Source of the DNA: Muribaculaceae bacterium
GTDB taxonomy: Bacteria; Bacteroidota; Bacteroidia; Bacteroidales; Muribaculaceae
Direction of reading: 5' to 3'
Assembly: GCA_017626045.1 (NCBI GenBank)
Contig: JAGAJP010000062.1
Location: 1-47,551 of the forward strand
DNA length: 47,551 nt
Shown: piece by piece, positions 1 to 8,280 of the stretch
Layout: every line of letters begins with the position of its first letter
How positions within the stretch are numbered: the stretch's first letter is position 1
The notes under the pieces: generated by a model
Told to the model about the DNA's origin: nothing
Databases searched by the model: none
Seen by the model: only the letters and a program-made list of their open reading frames with translations
Position numbers and translations under genes: made by a program

Positions 1-1
1 C

Positions 2-1378
2 GGGTCTTCGGACAAGCATGTGCCGGAATCCGGATGGTATGATGATGACAGGGCCGACTTTCACTGGGGAAACCTTGTGGCGCAGACTGGCCTTAACTAT
101 AGGCTCAACCCCTCGTTGTCAGCCGAGTTCACTGCCGCATATACCAGATATTTCTCGGGTATGAAACATGACTGGATGTCAAAGGAGATTACAAGCGACG
201 GCACTACGGAGTCTCATTCCATATCCAAGACCAACAACAATATCAATGACTGGATTTTTCGTGCAGATTTCGATTGGAGACCTAACGACGGAAACCGTGT
301 GCGTTTCGGCGGCAACTATATTTTGCATTCTTTCCTCCCGGCAAGAACCGACCGTAATTACACTGTCGGCACCACACAGACATTGACCCGGGATTCGACA
401 TGGGCATATACCGCCAATGAAGCCAACATCTATATAGAGGATGATTGGCGGATAAGCGAAAAATTCAGAATGAACGCAGGGCTGCACCTGTCACTGTTCA
501 ACATCGACGGCAAGACCAATTACGGATTCGGCCCCAGACTGTCATTCAGTTACCGACCTTCCGAAAACTGGGCTGTAAAAGCCGCCTATGCTCGGACAAA
601 CCAGTATGTGCATCAGCTTTCCCAGACATATCTGTCGTTGCCCACTGACCAATGGGTGCCGATTACCGGCAAGTTCAAACCCCAGAGCGCAGACAAGATT
701 TCAATCGGAGCATATTGGCAGACTGACAACAAGATGTTCGGGGCATCGGTCGAAGGATATTATAAAATCATGCGTAACCTTGTGGATTACCGGGATGAAT
801 ATTATCTGCAACCGCCTACTGAGATGTGGAATGCCCAGCTGTGTTCAGGCAAGGGAACGGCAAAAGGCATCGATTTCAAAATCGAGAAGCTCTATGGAAA
901 GTTGACAGGTCATATCTCTTATTCACTCGCTTGGTCGGACCGCACTTTTCCCGACAAGAACGGAGGTCATACGTTTCCGGCACGTTTTGACAACAGACAT
1001 ACCATCAACATCGTGCTCAACTGGAATATCAGTGACAAGGTGAGCCTCAACGCCGCATGGACGGGACATTCCGGTAACCGGTTCACCCTGCTGCCGCAAG
1101 TCTGGGAATCTCCTGAATTCGGCAACAGCTACAGTGGTGACGAATCACCGTTGAAGACGACGGTCAACAACTATCAGCTGCCGTTCTATCACCGTCTCGA
1201 CCTCTCCTGCACGGTGCGCAATAAACGTGGCTACTGGACTTTCGGACTTTTCAACGCATATTGCCACATGAATACCGTGGCAATAAGGCGGACACATAAC
1301 AATGCCAACCGCCCGGTGTTCCAAAAAGTGAAACTATTACCCATTATACCCTCAATTTCCTACACATGGCAATTCTAA
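2..1378 (+). CDS. TonB-dependent outer-membrane receptor, C-terminal part (5' end outside window)
   Basis: The frame is open to the left edge, so the GTG at 20 is not the real start. About 458 residues are visible. They show alternating aromatic and polar beta-strand segments, asparagine/tyrosine-rich loops and a terminal Trp-Gln-Phe, the usual C-terminal signature of an outer-membrane beta barrel. The plug domain and any carboxypeptidase-like N-terminal domain would lie upstream. The next gene is a DUF4249 lipoprotein overlapping by 13 nt, a pairing common in Bacteroidetes uptake loci. The likely role is TonB-driven import of an unknown ligand. The family call is firm; the substrate cannot be read. 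Confidence 0.85.
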   Translation, partial: GSSDKHVPESGWYDDDRADFHWGNLVAQTGLNYRLNPSLSAEFTAAYTRYFSGMKHDWMSKEITSDGTTESHSISKTNNNINDWIFRADFDWRPNDGNRVRFGGNYILHSFLPARTDRNYTVGTTQTLTRDSTWAYTANEANIYIEDDWRISEKFRMNAGLHLSLFNIDGKTNYGFGPRLSFSYRPSENWAVKAAYARTNQYVHQLSQTYLSLPTDQWVPITGKFKPQSADKISIGAYWQTDNKMFGASVEGYYKIMRNLVDYRDEYYLQPPTEMWNAQLCSGKGTAKGIDFKIEKLYGKLTGHISYSLAWSDRTFPDKNGGHTFPARFDNRHTINIVLNWNISDKVSLNAAWTGHSGNRFTLLPQVWESPEFGNSYSGDESPLKTTVNNYQLPFYHRLDLSCTVRNKRGYWTFGLFNAYCHMNTVAIRRTHNNANRPVFQKVKLLPIIPSISYTWQF

Positions 1379-2349
1379 GATACATAATACTGATATTGTC
1401 AGTCTTTTTGCTGACAGGATGTTACGAGGACTTCAATCCGGAGATCGACACCAAGCCGGTGCTTTGTCTGAACTCCCTGATAACTGTCGGAGAACCGATT
1501 GAGGTGGATGTTACACACACATGGATGTTCAATGATGAAAAATCGGAGAGGAACCATGATGTCAAGGATGCCGTTGTGACCATTCTCGTCAACGAAAGGA
1601 TTGTCGGCTCAGACTATCTGCCGAAAGAAGGAGACAGGATCCGTATTGTCGCGGAGAGTCCGACTTACGGAACAGCAATGGCTGAAGCAGTTGTCCCTTA
1701 CGCCACACCGATTGAAAAAGTCAGGGTCTCTCCGGTTGTGAAGAATATCTGGAAAGGTGAAGATGATTTCTTCCATTATGAAATGTTTGCCGATATTACA
1801 TTCAACCTTAATGTCGAAATGGATGTCAATGATCCGGCGGGAACAGACAATTATTATCATTTCGGATACAACTGGTTTGGGTCAGATACAGACGGTTCGC
1901 CGACACTATCAATCGGACAATTCGAGTATAATTCAGAGCCGATATTCAAAGAACATATCGGAGTATTCGAGACCGTTATGGGCAATGACGAGGATACGCA
2001 ATTTGTATTTTTTTCCGACCGTCAGTTCTCGGGAAAAACTTATACGCTTCATCTCAATTTCTCAGATAACTCCTTTCATGTAAAGTCGCAGGAGTATGAT
2101 GAATCACTGCTTGAGTGTGGCGTGAATCTCTATCTCACCACAGTCTCGAAAAGCTACTACAACTGGGCTGTGTATAAATGGAATGTGGATGAAGGGATTA
2201 CTGGAGACCTGTCGGACATCGGTCTTGCTGAATCAAAGTGGGGATACAGCAATGTATCCACGGGAGCGGGTGTCGTGGCGGCGCAATCTTCATCCAAGTT
2301 TACGATATATTTGAAAGATTTTCTAAAAACAACATTAAACGACAAATAA
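1366..2349 (+). CDS. DUF4249 family lipoprotein
   Basis: 327 residues. The N-terminus is a short hydrophobic signal ending in the lipobox LLTGC, with the lipidated Cys at about residue 19, followed by an acidic stretch typical of surface-exposed Bacteroidetes lipoproteins. The ATG lies inside the end of the TonB receptor gene (13-nt overlap), implying translational coupling. DUF4249 proteins sit next to TonB receptors and are thought to assist ligand capture, but no biochemical role is established. The protein appears full length, ending just before another lipoprotein start. The family call rests on the lipobox, the length, the beta-rich composition and the position. Confidence 0.8.
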   Translation: MAILRYIILILSVFLLTGCYEDFNPEIDTKPVLCLNSLITVGEPIEVDVTHTWMFNDEKSERNHDVKDAVVTILVNERIVGSDYLPKEGDRIRIVAESPTYGTAMAEAVVPYATPIEKVRVSPVVKNIWKGEDDFFHYEMFADITFNLNVEMDVNDPAGTDNYYHFGYNWFGSDTDGSPTLSIGQFEYNSEPIFKEHIGVFETVMGNDEDTQFVFFSDRQFSGKTYTLHLNFSDNSFHVKSQEYDESLLECGVNLYLTTVSKSYYNWAVYKWNVDEGITGDLSDIGLAESKWGYSNVSTGAGVVAAQSSSKFTIYLKDFLKTTLNDK

Positions 2350-2350
2350 G

Positions 2351-2626
2351 ATGAAAAAACTATTTTTTATCGCCACCATGCTGTTCGCGGTTCTAACCCT
2401 CGCATCATGTGAGGGCGTTGATGGCCCGGACCCACCACCTGTTTTCGCTGACATGGATACTGTTTCTTTGAGTGTGTCTGAGCGGAGGTACTCAATGAAA
2501 CAGTATCCTCAATCGATTGACTTAGGGGCTGACTCAGGGGTTGACTTTGGGGTTGACTTAGCGGTAGACTTGTGTCCTGACCTGTGTCCTTCGACAAGTC
2601 AGAATCTTTTGCAGCGTCAAGATTGA
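2351..2626 (+). pseudogene. Small lipoprotein, probably truncated by repeat-bearing DNA
   Basis: It begins 1 nt after the DUF4249 stop, with an excellent lipoprotein signal (MKKLFFIATMLFAVLTLASC). After about 30 plausible residues the frame runs into a 12-bp tandem repeat that encodes a four-residue Asp-containing repeat, then stops. The transition from normal sequence to repeat looks like a junction. The most likely reading is the third gene of the uptake operon, with its body replaced. A genuine short 91-residue lipoprotein with a repetitive tail is the alternative. Confidence 0.5.
2515..2586 (+). repeat. 12-bp tandem repeat, six units
   Basis: There are six consecutive 12-bp units with the core consensus GGTTGACTTAGG: 2515-2526, 2527-2538, 2539-2550, 2551-2562, 2563-2574 and 2575-2586. 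Divergence increases toward the right. In the lipoprotein frame they encode repeats of the form (I/V/P)D(L/F)x. They mark the point where the lipoprotein reading frame stops looking like a normal gene. Confidence 0.85.
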
Positions 2627-3079
2627 CCGTCTGCGGCAACAAGCCTATCAGGAAGGCAAGTCCATTGGTATCGGCATCTGTGACACAGGAGGCGTTGTCC
2701 CAATCAACCATTGGATTTTGTACGATTTTTACAAGGCTTCGCCCACTGAGGCAGAGTGTCAGACGACTTTAAACACTTCCTTGAATTGAAAATCGGCGAA
2801 GTCCTAAAAAAACAAACTCAGTCTGAGCCAAATGCACCCCGACAAGATTGAGCCCGAGATAGACCTCAACGGCAATGTCATCGTACTTCGTTATGAGTGT
2901 GTGACGAGCCACACCGCCCGATGCTCCGGCATCACGAATATGCACCTGAGCCACAAGTACACCATCCTCCGAGGAGATCGCCGAGGGAATCGCCTCCATG
3001 TCGAAGAAAGAGAACGATATGTGGTAAGATTTTTGTATTTTATATTTCAGCCATAAATGGCAAGAATGTAAAATATAGA
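2587..3079 (+). pseudogene. Gene debris: at least three out-of-frame coding fragments
   Basis: No intact gene is visible, but several short stretches have protein-like content in different plus-strand frames. One is open from about 2622 to a stop at 2789 (it contains GIGICDTGGVVPINHWIL). One runs through 2770-2850 (KHFLELKIGEVLKKQ) to a stop. One starts at ATG 2832 (MHPDKIEPEIDLNGNVIVL). One ends near 3027 with EEIAEGIASMSKKENDMW. Consecutive fragments are broken by frameshifts or stops, as in a decayed operon or serial insertions. I do not recognise the families. Confidence 0.45.
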
Positions 3080-3111
3080 TTTGGCTATGTAGAAATTTAT
3101 GATTACTTTTG
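3080..3111 (+). promoter_or_regulatory. Bacteroidetes-type promoter before the truncated DUF4143 gene
   Basis: TTTG at 3080-3083 and TACTTTTG at 3104-3111 are separated by 20 bp, matching the -33/-7 consensus. Transcription would start near 3116, just where the remaining DUF4143 coding sequence begins. This suggests an internal deletion that kept the promoter and lost the 5' coding part. Confidence 0.55.
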
Positions 3112-3600
3112 CACTTTACAAATATTGTCGAAAAAGCGATACGATACGACATTAAGGGTAAAAAGTATATCAACACCCTGTCAAAATATTATTTTTCAGA
3201 TGTGGGCGTTCGTAATGCCATTCTCGATTTCAGACAGCAGGAAGAAAACCACATAATGGAGAATATTATTTACAATGAACTCAAAATTCGTGGATTTCGT
3301 GTTGACGTAGGTGTTGTTGAACATAAGACTACAGATAAAAATGGCAAGACAATCCGCAAACAATATGAAGTGGATTTTGTCGCCAATCAAGGTAGCCAGC
3401 GTTATTACATTCAATCTGCATTCGTTATGCCAACTGATGCCAAGGAGCGACAAGAATCCGCATCTCTGCTTAACATTGACGATTCTTTCAAAAAAATCAT
3501 CATCGTAAAAGACTACATCAAACCCAAAAGAAACGAGGAAGGAATCGTTACAATTGGACTAATGGACTTCCTCTTGAAGCCTGATTTGCTGAATTGGTGA
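3109..3600 (+). pseudogene. AAA ATPase with DUF4143, C-terminal remnant
   Basis: About 160 residues match the C-terminal DUF4143 part of the large Bacteroidetes ATP-binding protein family: KKYINTLSKYYFSDVGVRNA, then GFRVDVGVVE, the acidic VDFVA segment and a terminal SIGLMDFLL-like end (here TIGLMDFLL). The ATPase half, with Walker A and B, is absent; intact members are about 380-450 residues. The only in-frame start at the left end is a TTG lying inside the -7 promoter box, so it cannot be used. The next ATG is at 3256. It is therefore almost certainly nonfunctional. Confidence 0.75.
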
Positions 3601-3719
3601 TTATAATATTGGATGTCATCTTGGAGAGAACGCTTAAAGGGCGAACTAAAGGGCGAACCAATCCAACACTTTGCCTATGGAAGAAACCATGAATCTGGAA
3701 CAGGCTATGTCTGAACTTA

Positions 3720-3761
3720 CGAAAAAGAATGAAGGAGCCGGCGGGAATCCGCCGGCTCCTT
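3720..3761 (-). terminator. Intrinsic terminator of the kduI operon
   Basis: A perfect 13-bp stem (3732-3744 with 3749-3761) has a four-base loop. Read on the minus strand it is followed by CATTCTTTTTC, a usable U-rich tract. It lies 22 bp after the kduI stop. Confidence 0.8.
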
Positions 3762-3782
3762 GTGATTTATGACATTGTGGGA

Positions 3783-4703
3783 TTACTTCATGTCGAGGTA
3801 TTTGATCTCGTCTTTGTCGTTGTAGTTGAGATTTTCACCGCCCATGCCCCAGATGAACATGTAGTTTGAGGTTCCGGCGGCAGCGTGGATGCTCCATTCG
3901 GGGCTCATGATAGCCTGCTCGTTGTGAAGCCATACCACGCGTGTTTCCTGAGGCTCGCCCATGAGATGACAGATAGCGTTTCCTTCAGGCACGTTGAAAT
4001 AGAAGTAAGCCTCGACGCGGCGATCGTGGGTGTGTGCCGGCATTGTGTTCCAAACGCTGCCGGGCATCAGCTCGGTAAGACCCATCTGGAGCTGGCAGGG
4101 ACCCTCCTGCAGCACATTGTTTGTGATCAGCTGGTTGATGATGCGGTCGTTGCTCTCCTCGAGCGAGCCGAGGTGGAGACGGTTGGCGGGTATGGAGCCC
4201 TTGCGTCCGTCGATAGTGATAAGCTGCGTCTTATACTGCTTGTAGGCGGGTGTGGAGTTGATATAGAAACGAGCCGGAGTCGCGTCGTTCTTGCTGCGGA
4301 AAGTCACGTTCTTGTTGCCGCATCCCACATAGAGAGCGTCCTTGAAGTGGAGTTCATAATCCTTGCCGTCAACGCTGACGATGCCGTCGCCACCCACGTT
4401 GATCACACCGAGTTCGCGGCGTTCCAGGAAATATTCAGCTTTCAGCGGGTCGATGGTCTCGAGAGTCATGACCTTGCCCACGGGCACTACGCCGCCGAAG
4501 ATCAGACGGTCGTACATCGAGTATGTCAGGTTGATTTTGTTGACCTCCATCACCTTCTCCATGCAGAATCTGTCGCGGAGCTGGGTGGTGTCATATTTCT
4601 TAACGTCATCGGGATGACAGGCGCGCTGAATCGTATAGTCTATCTGGGCTGAAGCCGAGAAAGCTGCGGCAGCGGCGATGATTGAAAAGAGTATCTTTTT
4701 CAT
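3783..4703 (-). CDS. kduI: 5-keto-4-deoxyuronate isomerase (KduI) with a signal peptide
   Basis: 306 residues. The isomerase converts 5-keto-4-deoxyuronate, formed from unsaturated uronates of pectin or glycosaminoglycans, to 2,5-diketo-3-deoxygluconate. Family hallmarks are all present: [44 protein letters not shown], the metal-binding PAHTHDRR with a following Glu, and the final metal His in EWSIHAA. The family is normally cytoplasmic and about 278 residues. Here the extra N-terminus is a clear signal peptide (basic MKK, an alanine-rich core, cleavage after SASA before QIDY), which predicts a periplasmic enzyme. It is 5 bp downstream of the PTS IIC-type permease and cotranscribed with it. 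Identity is very secure; the location is inferred. Confidence 0.93.
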   Translation of the reverse strand: MKKILFSIIAAAAAFSASAQIDYTIQRACHPDDVKKYDTTQLRDRFCMEKVMEVNKINLTYSMYDRLIFGGVVPVGKVMTLETIDPLKAEYFLERRELGVINVGGDGIVSVDGKDYELHFKDALYVGCGNKNVTFRSKNDATPARFYINSTPAYKQYKTQLITIDGRKGSIPANRLHLGSLEESNDRIINQLITNNVLQEGPCQLQMGLTELMPGSVWNTMPAHTHDRRVEAYFYFNVPEGNAICHLMGEPQETRVVWLHNEQAIMSPEWSIHAAAGTSNYMFIWGMGGENLNYNDKDEIKYLDMK

Positions 4704-4708
4704 TTTTA

Positions 4709-6130
4709 TCAGATATTTGATTGAAGATTGTCAGAATGTTTTTTAGCCATTTCCTTCTGGTTGCGGATGATATGCACGCGGTTCCACCACATCATGCCGC
4801 AGGTGAGGACCACGAGGATGCCGGCGCCGATAAACTTGAGGTTGATAGTGCACTGGTAAAGCATCCATGCCAGGGGCGACGACGCGAAGTCAAGAGCGCC
4901 ACCCTCGAAGCCGGCGGGGATTGCGACAGCCGCATCCTGTGTGGCTTCATACACGTCATGCGCGGCAAGCGTGAACGCCGGAGCGATATTCGTCACCATA
5001 TAGAGACCGGCGGCAATCACCACCAGACCGATAATGAAAGTCTTGAGCACATTGCCCTTCGTGAAGGGGAGCACAAGGGGGAAGACATAGAACATGCCGG
5101 CGAGCGACGCCAACGGCAGGAACTGGTTGCCGGGAAGAATCACGGCGAGAAGAAGAGTCACGGGGATGAGGAGCAGCGACACCACGAGAGTGGTGGGGTG
5201 ACCGATAACGAGAGCCGGCGACATACCGATGCTCAGGCCGTCGGCGCCCTTGAACTTGCGGGCGATCAGCCTGCGGGTGGCGTCGGAGATAGGTTTCAGA
5301 CCCTCTATGAAGAGGACTGTCACGCGAGGGATAAGTTCCATCACCGCACCCATCTTGATACCGAGACCGAGAATCATCGGGATATTGTCGACAATCTCGC
5401 TCCAGGATGTGCAGGTGAGGCATCCGATGCCCACTCCCACGATCACACCGAGAAACAGCGGCTCGCCGAGCACACCGAACTTCTTCTTCATACCCTCGGC
5501 GTCAATCTCAATCTTGTTGAGTCCGGGGATTTTGTCGAGGCCCTTGTTGATAATCCATGCGAAAGGCGCGAAACCGGCGCAGAAAGGCTGGGGAATGGAG
5601 ATACCCTCCATATCCTTGTAGAAAGTCTGGAACTTTAACGCTGTCATGTCGGCAAGGACAAGAGTGATCACGTAGCAGACAATCGCGCCGAAGAAACCCC
5701 AGGCGAGCGAGTCGCTGGCAAAATAGATCACGGCTCCGATGAATGCGAAGTGCCAGTAGTTCCAGAGGTCGATGTTGACCGTCCTCGTAGTCTTCGTCAG
5801 AAGCATGAGAAGGTTGACACCGAGACAAACCGGGATGATGAACGCGCCGACGGCAGTGTTGTAAGCCACGGAAGCTGCGGCAGGCCAGCCCATGTCGAAA
5901 ACCTTCAGCTGCAAGCCGTAGATTTCCACCACTTTCTGAAGAGCCGGGCCGAGCGCCGAAGTTAGAAGAGCAGTCACGATAGACAGGCCGATGAAACCGA
6001 CGCCCACCTTAAGGCCGCTCTTGAGAGCGTCTCCGAGCTTGATGCCGATGCAGACGCCAAGCACGGTGAAGATGACAGGCATCATCACTGCGGCTCCGAG
6101 TCCGATGATGTAAGAGAATACCTGTTCCAT
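4709..6130 (-). CDS. PTS galactitol/SgcC-type IIC permease without IIA/IIB
   Basis: 473 residues with about ten to twelve hydrophobic helices. It resembles the EIIC component of the galactitol family throughout: an N-terminal [68 protein letters not shown]. The C-terminus is a short basic cytosolic tail with no IIA or IIB domain. No EI, HPr, IIA or IIB gene lies in the window, and Bacteroidetes generally lack a sugar PTS (established knowledge). It probably works as a phosphorylation-independent carrier. With the KduI partner, an unsaturated-uronate derivative is the obvious candidate substrate (inference). Confidence 0.88.
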   Translation of the reverse strand: MEQVFSYIIGLGAAVMMPVIFTVLGVCIGIKLGDALKSGLKVGVGFIGLSIVTALLTSALGPALQKVVEIYGLQLKVFDMGWPAAASVAYNTAVGAFIIPVCLGVNLLMLLTKTTRTVNIDLWNYWHFAFIGAVIYFASDSLAWGFFGAIVCYVITLVLADMTALKFQTFYKDMEGISIPQPFCAGFAPFAWIINKGLDKIPGLNKIEIDAEGMKKKFGVLGEPLFLGVIVGVGIGCLTCTSWSEIVDNIPMILGLGIKMGAVMELIPRVTVLFIEGLKPISDATRRLIARKFKGADGLSIGMSPALVIGHPTTLVVSLLLIPVTLLLAVILPGNQFLPLASLAGMFYVFPLVLPFTKGNVLKTFIIGLVVIAAGLYMVTNIAPAFTLAAHDVYEATQDAAVAIPAGFEGGALDFASSPLAWMLYQCTINLKFIGAGILVVLTCGMMWWNRVHIIRNQKEMAKKHSDNLQSNI

Positions 6131-6197
6131 TAGTTCGAAAATTTAAGCATTATGTGAAAATATAAAAAATTTCGTTGGTCAAAATTCGCTTGAATTG

Positions 6198-6205
6198 CAA
6201 AGTTA
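6198..6205 (-). promoter_or_regulatory. -7 box for the permease-kduI operon
   Basis: The minus strand reads TAACTTTG at 6205-6198, a perfect Bacteroidetes -7 element. It gives a leader of about 60 nt before the permease start at 6130. A clear TTTG at -33 is not seen, so the promoter may be weak or activator dependent. Confidence 0.45.
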
Positions 6206-6276
6206 ATAAAAAAATCCCGGATAGCGATATAGAAGTTGTCTAAACTTACTTACTAATATGAAATGAATCTAAAAAT

Positions 6277-7185
6277 TCATCTCTTATGCTTCCATCTGCG
6301 GTGTGTCCAGAGCCAGAAAGCCGGCTGATTCCGTATGGATCGCTCAAGAAGGCTGAAATATCGCTCGGTGACCGCGTTTGGCTCCTCCCCTGCCACATCA
6401 TCGGAAATCTTCACGAATTTCCCTACATATTCGCCACGTCTCGCCATCCGCATATCGAGATAATAAGCCGAGGCGTGAATCTTCCGGCTTATCTTTTCCG
6501 CTCCGGTGAATACGGGAGTGTCATGATGAAGGAAAGGGAGCCAGTGGTGTATCGCTCTCCACGACGGGGTCTGGTCGGCGATGTAGCCCGTGATAGTTGG
6601 AACACCTCTCGCCGATTTCTCCATCAGCGTCTTCGCGGAAGTTGACATCGGCAGGTTGGTGGCCCCGAAGCGGCGCCGGATATTTCCGAACACCCTGTCG
6701 GCCGCCACATTTGATAGGGGATGGTAGATCTGGCACGGCTCGGTGCCCCGGCTGAGGTCAAGCCAGAGCGGCATGCTCGACACCCACTCCCAGTTGCAGT
6801 AATGCCCGAGGAACACGCTCACGTTGCGCCCCTCGCGAAGGTCGGCGTTCACCTCCTCGATGTTCTCGAACTTCATGCGCCGGCGCATCTCGTCGGGTTT
6901 CATCGCTCCGAGCTTCACAGTCTCCACAAAGTAATCGGCAAGGAATCTGTAATATTCTCTCAGAACAGCGTCCACCTTCGCCGCGTCCATCTCGGGAAAC
7001 GACGAAGAGATGTTGCCACGCGCCACATCGGTCCGATACCTCACCACATTCAGGGCGAGCCATGAAATCATAGACGAGACACCCCTGAGGACACCCCACG
7101 GCAACGCGCCAAGCCCCCGGAACAAACCCGAGAGCATGGCGCTGTTGACCGCTATGAGATACTTGTTGTGAATATGTCGCCCCAT
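6277..7185 (-). CDS. Lipid A biosynthesis lauroyl/myristoyl-type acyltransferase (LpxL/HtrB family)
   Basis: 302 residues. It would transfer an acyl chain to lipid A at the inner membrane. The catalytic H-x4-E motif is visible in FLGHYCNWEW, preceded by a hydrophobic N-terminal segment and the RGNISSSFPE region typical of this family. Later blocks (GYIADQTPSW, FTGAEKISRKIHASAYY) match the family core. Length is normal. It starts at ATG 7185, 32 bp after the pfkA gene in the same direction, so joint transcription is possible. Which chain it adds cannot be told from sequence. Confidence 0.88.
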   Translation of the reverse strand: MGRHIHNKYLIAVNSAMLSGLFRGLGALPWGVLRGVSSMISWLALNVVRYRTDVARGNISSSFPEMDAAKVDAVLREYYRFLADYFVETVKLGAMKPDEMRRRMKFENIEEVNADLREGRNVSVFLGHYCNWEWVSSMPLWLDLSRGTEPCQIYHPLSNVAADRVFGNIRRRFGATNLPMSTSAKTLMEKSARGVPTITGYIADQTPSWRAIHHWLPFLHHDTPVFTGAEKISRKIHASAYYLDMRMARRGEYVGKFVKISDDVAGEEPNAVTERYFSLLERSIRNQPAFWLWTHRRWKHKR

Positions 7186-7217
7186 AGGTCACGCGATATG
7201 TAGCAAAACCGGATTCA

Positions 7218-8198
7218 TCAGATCGACAGGCGTCTGAGGGTGTTCAGTTGCTCCCGGTTGATCGACTTGTCGTTCTGGATTGCCTTTACAAACGGCACGT
7301 AGACGATTTCGCCGTTGTGGATACCGATCATCACGTTACGCTGGTCGTCGAGCAGAGCGTCGACAGCCGCCGCACCCATGCGGGAAGCCATGATACGGTC
7401 GAATGCCGTAGGGCTGCCACCGCGCTGGAGGTGACCGAGAATCGACACACGCACGTCATAGTTTGGATATTCGTCCTTGACACGCTGTGCCAGACCCATG
7501 GCTCCGCCGGTGACGGGAGACTCCGCCACAAGCACTATCGAAGAATTCTTCGACTTGCGGAAACCGTTCTGTATCAGCTCGGCAAGCTGGTCCACCTCAG
7601 TTGAAATCTCGGGAATGATAGCAGCCTCAGCGCCGGACGCTATGGCGCCGTTGAGCGCGAGGAATCCCGCGTTGCGTCCCATTACCTCGATGAAAAACAG
7701 TCGCTCATGGCTCGTGGCAGTATCTCTGATCTTGTCGACACACTCCATGATGGTGTTGAGCGCTGTGTCATATCCGATGGTGGAGTCAGTGCCATAAAGG
7801 TCGTTGTCGATGGTTCCGGGAAGTCCGACGATGGGGAACTGGAACTCGTTTGCAAAGACACGGGCGCCTGTCAGCGAGCCGTCGCCGCCAATCACACACA
7901 GGCTGTCGATGCCGTGACGCTTAAGGACATCGTAGGCACACTGACGCCCCTCCGGTGTCTGGAACTCCTTGCAACGCGCTGTCTTCAGGATAGTGCCGCC
8001 CCGCTGTATGATATTAGAGACGTTCTGAGTCGAGAATTCCTCTATCTCGTCTGAAATCAAGCCCTTGTAGCCACGATAAATGCCAAAGACCTTAAAACCC
8101 GAATAGATACCGGCGCGGGTCACAGCCCGAATCGCCGCATTCATGCCCGGGGCGTCACCGCCGGAGGTCAGAATGCCGATGCTCTTAATATTGCTCAT
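7218..8198 (-). CDS. pfkA: ATP-dependent 6-phosphofructokinase
   Basis: 326 residues, the classical bacterial PfkA length. It phosphorylates fructose 6-phosphate in glycolysis. Visible motifs are the nucleotide loop [23 protein letters not shown] (the Gly after GGD favours ATP over pyrophosphate), the catalytic PGTIDNDL with the proton-abstracting Asp, [11 protein letters not shown] and [15 protein letters not shown]. It starts at ATG 8198. An AT-rich stretch with a heptanucleotide repeat separates it from polA. Confidence 0.97.
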   Translation of the reverse strand: MSNIKSIGILTSGGDAPGMNAAIRAVTRAGIYSGFKVFGIYRGYKGLISDEIEEFSTQNVSNIIQRGGTILKTARCKEFQTPEGRQCAYDVLKRHGIDSLCVIGGDGSLTGARVFANEFQFPIVGLPGTIDNDLYGTDSTIGYDTALNTIMECVDKIRDTATSHERLFFIEVMGRNAGFLALNGAIASGAEAAIIPEISTEVDQLAELIQNGFRKSKNSSIVLVAESPVTGGAMGLAQRVKDEYPNYDVRVSILGHLQRGGSPTAFDRIMASRMGAAAVDALLDDQRNVMIGIHNGEIVYVPFVKAIQNDKSINREQLNTLRRLSI

Positions 8199-8243
8199 AA
8201 TCTCTATATAATTATATATAAACTTTTAATAATATTCCCAATC

Positions 8244-8278
8244 ACCAATTACTAATTACTAATTATTAATTACTAATT
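8244..8278. repeat. Heptanucleotide tandem repeat, five units
   Basis: Five back-to-back 7-bp units (ACCAATT, ACTAATT, ACTAATT, ATTAATT, ACTAATT) fill the gap between the polA stop at 8281 and pfkA. They lie in the likely pfkA promoter or leader zone. Simple repeats of this kind can vary in copy number. Confidence 0.8.
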
Positions 8279-8280
8279 AT

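Noticed and set aside
3885..4652. 255-residue plus-strand frame opposite kduI
   Set aside because: It is a shadow of a well-identified gene with no motif of its own. The same applies to the 305-residue frame at 4721-5638 opposite the permease.
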